A stretch of DNA of 64,000 nucleotides from Candidatus Melainabacteria bacterium RIFCSPHIGHO2_02_FULL_34_12 (GTDB lineage Bacteria; Cyanobacteriota; Vampirovibrionia; 2-02-FULL-35-15). Made by a program: the position numbers and the translations under genes. Position 1 is the first letter of the stretch, and each line of letters begins with the position of its first letter. Positions 60,520-64,000 of the stretch are shown one piece after another. The notes below the pieces were generated by a model. The model was not told the DNA's origin. It did not search any database and saw nothing but the letters and a program-made list of their open reading frames with translations. The DNA lies in the NCBI GenBank assembly GCA_001784555.1, contig MFRM01000007.1, positions 1-64,000 on the forward strand, in the 5' to 3' direction.

Positions 60520-60975
60520 TTACTTCTCATTATCGTTATCCACCATTTTATCCAGGTGAATTTTAAACGGCTTTAATACCCACAGTAAAACCAATGACAT
60601 TAAAGTAATAATAAATGCCAGGAGAAACATTCCTGTACCGCATGCCATACCTACTGCTGCAGCAACCCAAAGTGCAGTAGCCGTGGTAAGTCCTTTAGTT
60701 ACATATCCTGTATGTAATATTGCACCTGCACCCAGAAAACCAATACCAGAAACAATCTGTGCAGCAATGCGTGAAGTGTCCACATCCTGAAACCCATAAA
60801 TTGAAACTAAAGTAAATCCCGTAGAACCAACACAAACCAAAGACAATGTTCTAAAACCAACTGCTTTGTGACTTATTCCTCTTTCAATTCCTATAAGCAT
60901 ACCAAGCACAAATGAAACCATAATTCTTATGATTATGATCTGAGCTATTTGTAAATCTGTTGCTAATGTTTCCAT
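60520..60975 (-). CDS. MgtC/SapB family membrane protein
   Basis: 151 residues with four membrane segments. Signature GMLIGIERGISHKAVGFRTLSLVCVGS, containing the IGxER motif, then QIVSGIGFLGAGAI and TAATALWVAAAVGM-like TTATALWVAAAVGMACG are diagnostic of the family. The C-terminal cytoplasmic domain of the longer MgtC is missing, as in the SapB branch. Related proteins help survive low magnesium and acid. Convergent with the previous unknown gene. Confidence 0.93.
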   Translation of the reverse strand: METLATDLQIAQIIIIRIMVSFVLGMLIGIERGISHKAVGFRTLSLVCVGSTGFTLVSIYGFQDVDTSRIAAQIVSGIGFLGAGAILHTGYVTKGLTTATALWVAAAVGMACGTGMFLLAFIITLMSLVLLWVLKPFKIHLDKMVDNDNEK

Positions 60976-61072
60976 AAAGTCATTATTCTATTTTATAAAA
61001 CATATACCCATATATTGATAGCTACTCACAGTTTTAGCTAAAGGAGACTGTCACAAAATACCTTCAAAACTA

Positions 61073-62113
61073 CTATAGATAACAAGTATTGGGCTTGCTG
61101 CAGCAAGCCCCTACTTCCTCAATTGCCCAGAGAACTATTTCTTTTGCAAGCTGTCTTCCTGTAAATCTCTCAATTTCCTGCAGGCAGGTAGGACTTGTAA
61201 CATTTACTTCAATTAAATAATCACCAATAACATCAATGCCTGTAAAATACAATCCGTCTTTTTGAAGATATGGTTTTAACTCTTCACATATTTCTAAATC
61301 TCTTTTTGAAAGAACAGCAGGCTTAATATTGGCACCCTGATTCATATTTGCACGGAACTCACCGGCTTTTGGAATCCGTGCAAGAGCACCAATAGGATTA
61401 CCGTTTAAAAGAATAATTCTTTTATCGCCAGCTTTAACTTCAGGAATAAATTTCTGAACTATTAGTGGACTCTCATTGCGAAGACTGGATTCAATGGTAG
61501 AAAAACTTTCTTTCACATTTTTATTCAAATAAAAAACCTCACGCCCGCCCATATAATATAAAGATTTTAAAACCGCTTCATTATTATCATTTAAAAAATC
61601 TTTTATCTCTTCCGGCTGAGAACTAACAAGTGTTTCAGGAATTAAGTCAGGGAAATTTAAAGCATATAGTTTTTCATTTGCCTTTAACATGCCTAAGGGG
61701 CTGTTTATTATAAGTGCTTTAGAAGAATCAATCATTGAAAGCATTAACAGATAAGAAAGAAAATCCTGATTTATAGGAGGATCTTTTCTGGCAAAAACTA
61801 TATCTATTGAATCCAGCAAATATTCAGAGGTACTTACTACATTAAGATGCTCTCCGGCCTTTTGCTTTACGGTAACTTTATCAAACTTAGCAAAAACTTT
61901 ATTATTAATAATTTTTAAATAATTGGATTCTGTATATAAAATATTTATATTTTTTATCTTCAAATCTTGTGCAGCAAGCATTAATGCAAATGTAGAATCA
62001 TGAGAAATACCAGATTCAGAGAGGTTTTTAACCCCATTTGCAATAAATGCAATATTTACATCTTTCTTGCTTGTTTGTAATTTGTTATTTTTTTTAACTT
62101 CTGACATTGACAT
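61073..62113 (-). CDS. gshB: glutathione synthetase
   Basis: ATP-grasp ligase joining glycine to gamma-glutamylcysteine. 346 residues from the ATG at 62113 with GGAG four bases upstream (a TTG lies just before). VFARKDPPINQDFLSY, NSPLGMLKANEKLYALNF, VLKSLYYMGGREVFYL, KRIILLNGNPIGALAR and GLYFTGIDVIGDYLIEVNVTSP are the prokaryotic GshB motifs. The last ~12 residues (VGACCSKPNTCYL) are encoded by a palindrome at 61091-61114 and add three Cys. gshA is not in the window. Confidence 0.93.
   Translation of the reverse strand: MSMSEVKKNNKLQTSKKDVNIAFIANGVKNLSESGISHDSTFALMLAAQDLKIKNINILYTESNYLKIINNKVFAKFDKVTVKQKAGEHLNVVSTSEYLLDSIDIVFARKDPPINQDFLSYLLMLSMIDSSKALIINSPLGMLKANEKLYALNFPDLIPETLVSSQPEEIKDFLNDNNEAVLKSLYYMGGREVFYLNKNVKESFSTIESSLRNESPLIVQKFIPEVKAGDKRIILLNGNPIGALARIPKAGEFRANMNQGANIKPAVLSKRDLEICEELKPYLQKDGLYFTGIDVIGDYLIEVNVTSPTCLQEIERFTGRQLAKEIVLWAIEEVGACCSKPNTCYL
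61091..61114. repeat. palindrome at the 3' end of gshB, GGGCTTGCTG variant
   Basis: Ten-base arms GGGCTTGCTG, fully complementary, then the family end CTAC. In frame within the last codons of gshB (residues about 334-341). Confidence 0.85.
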
Positions 62114-62297
62114 CAATCTCCGTTCATTAATTAAATTTTTTTTATTTTATTCTTTAATTGTCAAATTGTATAATCCCTATATAGATTTAGGTGATAAAAA
62201 ATCATAACAAATAACAAAAATTATTGATTTACTAAAAAGAAGACTCCAAGGCATTAGAATATAACGATTGGAAATCAGCATTAAAGGAAATACATAA

Positions 62298-63272
62298 ATG
62301 GGATTAAAAGATTTTTTCAAAAACAGGCAACTTAAAAAAGCCGCCAAACTAAGAAATGGTACATCTACAGCAGGCAGCGTGCATGAGTTAAAAACCCAGC
62401 CACCTGTATGTGATGAGGTTTTATGTACTTTATGGGCTAAATGCACTGGATGTAATGAACTCTTATATACCAGTGAGCTAAAAAAGAACCTTGGACTATG
62501 TAAGCACTGTTCATATCACCACAGAGTTACTGCAAATGAAAGGATAGAGCAGCTTACTGATTTTGGAAACTTTATTGAAATAAATGAAAATATCTATCCC
62601 ACCGATCCTTTAAACTTTACAGATTTAAAACCCTATAAAGATCGTTTAAAAGAAGCAGAAAAAAGTTCAGGTTCAAAAGAAGCAATTACTACCGGAATCG
62701 GGACTATTAATAATCAAGGTGTAGCACTGGCTGTAATGGAGTTTCAGTATATTGGCGGCAGCATGGGATCAGTAGTAGGAGAAAAAATTACCCGACTTAT
62801 TGAAAAAGCAATAGAACAAAGACTTCCAGTAATTATTGTCTCAAGTTCCGGCGGTGCAAGAATGCATGAAGGTATTTTAAGTCTCATGCAAATGGCAAAA
62901 ACATCTAGCGCACTTAGAAAATTACATGAAGAAAAACTGCTTTATATCTCATTATTAACTGAACCTACTTTTGGCGGGGTAACTGCCAGCTTTTCAATGC
63001 TTGGCGACATAATTATTTCTGAACCTAAAGCAAGAATTGGTTTTGCAGGCAGAAGAGTTATTGAAGAAACTATCCGACAAAAGCTTCCAAAGGACTTTCA
63101 GACAGCTGAATATCTGCTTGAAAACGGACAGATTGATGCCATAGTTTCACGTTCTGAATTAAAACAGTATTTGTCTAATCAAATAAAATTACACTCTCAG
63201 AATAAAAGTAAGGCTTCAGAAAAAAACGGAACGAATAAGACCACATTTGAAAAATTATTAGCCTGGGTTTAA
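62298..63272 (+). CDS. accD: acetyl-CoA carboxylase carboxyltransferase subunit beta
   Basis: 324 residues. N-terminal zinc ribbon, [13 protein letters not shown] then GLCKHC, and the crotonase-fold domain with [56 protein letters not shown] and [14 protein letters not shown]. First committed step of fatty acid synthesis, together with AccA. AAGGAA nine bases before the ATG. accA follows after five bases, so both subunits are made from one message. The C-terminal 30 residues are a charged tail. Confidence 0.97.
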   Translation: MGLKDFFKNRQLKKAAKLRNGTSTAGSVHELKTQPPVCDEVLCTLWAKCTGCNELLYTSELKKNLGLCKHCSYHHRVTANERIEQLTDFGNFIEINENIYPTDPLNFTDLKPYKDRLKEAEKSSGSKEAITTGIGTINNQGVALAVMEFQYIGGSMGSVVGEKITRLIEKAIEQRLPVIIVSSSGGARMHEGILSLMQMAKTSSALRKLHEEKLLYISLLTEPTFGGVTASFSMLGDIIISEPKARIGFAGRRVIEETIRQKLPKDFQTAEYLLENGQIDAIVSRSELKQYLSNQIKLHSQNKSKASEKNGTNKTTFEKLLAWV

Positions 63273-63277
63273 CAAAC

Positions 63278-64000
63278 ATGAAACAAAACAACATAGTACC
63301 TTTAGACTTTGAAAAACCGTTATTTGCTCTGTCAAAACAAATAATAGAACTTGAAAGTAAGACCATTCATAACGGAAACAAAAAAACTGTTGAGAATTTA
63401 AAGATTCAATATGAAAATGTAAAAAGTGAGATTTATAAAAATTTATCCCCGATTGATAAAGTTAAAATCGCCAGACATCCGCAACGCCCTTATCCACTTG
63501 ATTATATTAATTTAATAAGTCCTACATGGTATGAATTACACGGCGACAGAACTGGAAAAGATGACTATGCTATTGTCGGGGGACTGATTGAAATAGATGG
63601 TCAAACCATTATGGCAATTGGTACACAAAAAGGACGAAATATTAAAGAAAATCAAAAAAGAAACTTTGGAATGCCTTCGCCTGAAGGTTACAGAAAAGCT
63701 CTAAGACTTTTTTATCATGCTGAAAAGTTTAATTTTCCGGTAATAACTTTTATTGATACACCTGGTGCTTATCCTGGTCTTGAAGCTGAAGCCCACAATC
63801 AAAGCCAGGCAATTGCTATGAATCTGCGTGAACTTGCAGGTCTTACTGTTCCTGTTATTTCAGTAATAATAGGAGAAGGTGGCTCAGGTGGAGCGCTTGC
63901 TGTAGGAGTAGCAAACAGAATATTAATGCTGGAGAATTCTGTGTATTCAGTAATTTCACCAGAAGGTTGTTCTGCAATTTTATGGAGAACTAAAGATAAA
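63278..64000 (+). CDS. accA: acetyl-CoA carboxylase carboxyltransferase subunit alpha (partial)
   Basis: 241 residues to the window end, C-terminus missing. [19 protein letters not shown] start, [61 protein letters not shown] and [18 protein letters not shown] are AccA. It forms the alpha2beta2 carboxyltransferase with AccD. The ATG at 63278 is five bases after the accD stop; full length should be near 320. Confidence 0.96.
   Translation, partial: MKQNNIVPLDFEKPLFALSKQIIELESKTIHNGNKKTVENLKIQYENVKSEIYKNLSPIDKVKIARHPQRPYPLDYINLISPTWYELHGDRTGKDDYAIVGGLIEIDGQTIMAIGTQKGRNIKENQKRNFGMPSPEGYRKALRLFYHAEKFNFPVITFIDTPGAYPGLEAEAHNQSQAIAMNLRELAGLTVPVISVIIGEGGSGGALAVGVANRILMLENSVYSVISPEGCSAILWRTKDK

Overview
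The window is an AT-rich chromosomal segment from a diderm bacterium: it encodes BamA, an OmpH/Skp chaperone, LpxD, a heptosyltransferase-like enzyme and an O-antigen-ligase-like protein. Several features point to the cyanobacterial lineage, most likely a non-photosynthetic sister group of the Melainabacteria/Vampirovibrionia type. EF-Tu has the cyanobacterial/plastid style N-terminus and the extra loop before the GTPase/domain 2 junction; rpsJ follows tuf; L30 is missing between S5 and L15; a SigF-like sigma factor and the C5 heme-pathway gene hemL are present. No photosynthesis gene and no rRNA was seen. The lineage call is inference from sequence style, not from a database search.

Layout. 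1-2.1 kb: the end of a sugar-type solute-binding protein, a 44-cysteine secreted protein downstream of a C10 homopolymer, and two small overlapping ORFs. 2.2-7.8 kb: envelope block bamA / ompH / lpxD / wecB (minus strand) interrupted by one plus-strand unknown gene. 8.2-21.8 kb: the ribosomal superoperon in two opposed pieces, tuf-rpsJ-rplC on the plus strand and rplD to secY plus an MlaE-like permease on the minus strand, meeting tail to tail, with a tRNA-Gly(CCC) inside the minus block. 22-31.9 kb: mixed housekeeping and envelope genes (glycosyltransferase 9, tpiA, SPOR protein, O-antigen ligase, thiS, PfpI, trpE, rnhB, rplS, cyclophilin). 32-33.4 kb: hemL. 33.4-40.2 kb: a tyrosine recombinase, several unrecognised proteins, a sigma factor and an FlhB/SctU-type export protein. 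40.2-46.8 kb: rsmA-grxC-rpmE, ispG, a long TPR lipoprotein/secreted protein, the start of an ATP synthase operon (atpZ-like, atpI, atpB only), and an oligopeptide ABC ATPase. 46.9-64 kb: sigma factor, galE, two ribbon-helix-helix proteins sharing a terminator, suhB, queG, rimO, uvrC, ahcY, a FAH-family hydrolase, an AI-2E family exporter, tRNA-Lys(TTT), MgtC, gshB, accD and the start of accA.

The most striking property is a family of short perfect palindromes (24-37 bp, arms starting GTAGGGGCG, GTAGAGACG or GTAAGGGCG) plus longer inverted repeats of the TCATTGCGAG and TCATTCCC types. They lie between genes and also inside reading frames: three in uvrC, three in rimO, one in queG, one in gshB and one forming the tail of lpxD, always in phase and always in non-conserved loops or termini. 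Other points worth attention are the inverted ribosomal operon block, a glutaredoxin gene with no ATG/GTG/TTG start, a histidine-rich tail on L22, an NPDH instead of NPTH autocleavage motif in FlhB, and repeated placement of TATAAT-like hexamers 6-10 bases before start codons that suggests leaderless messages.
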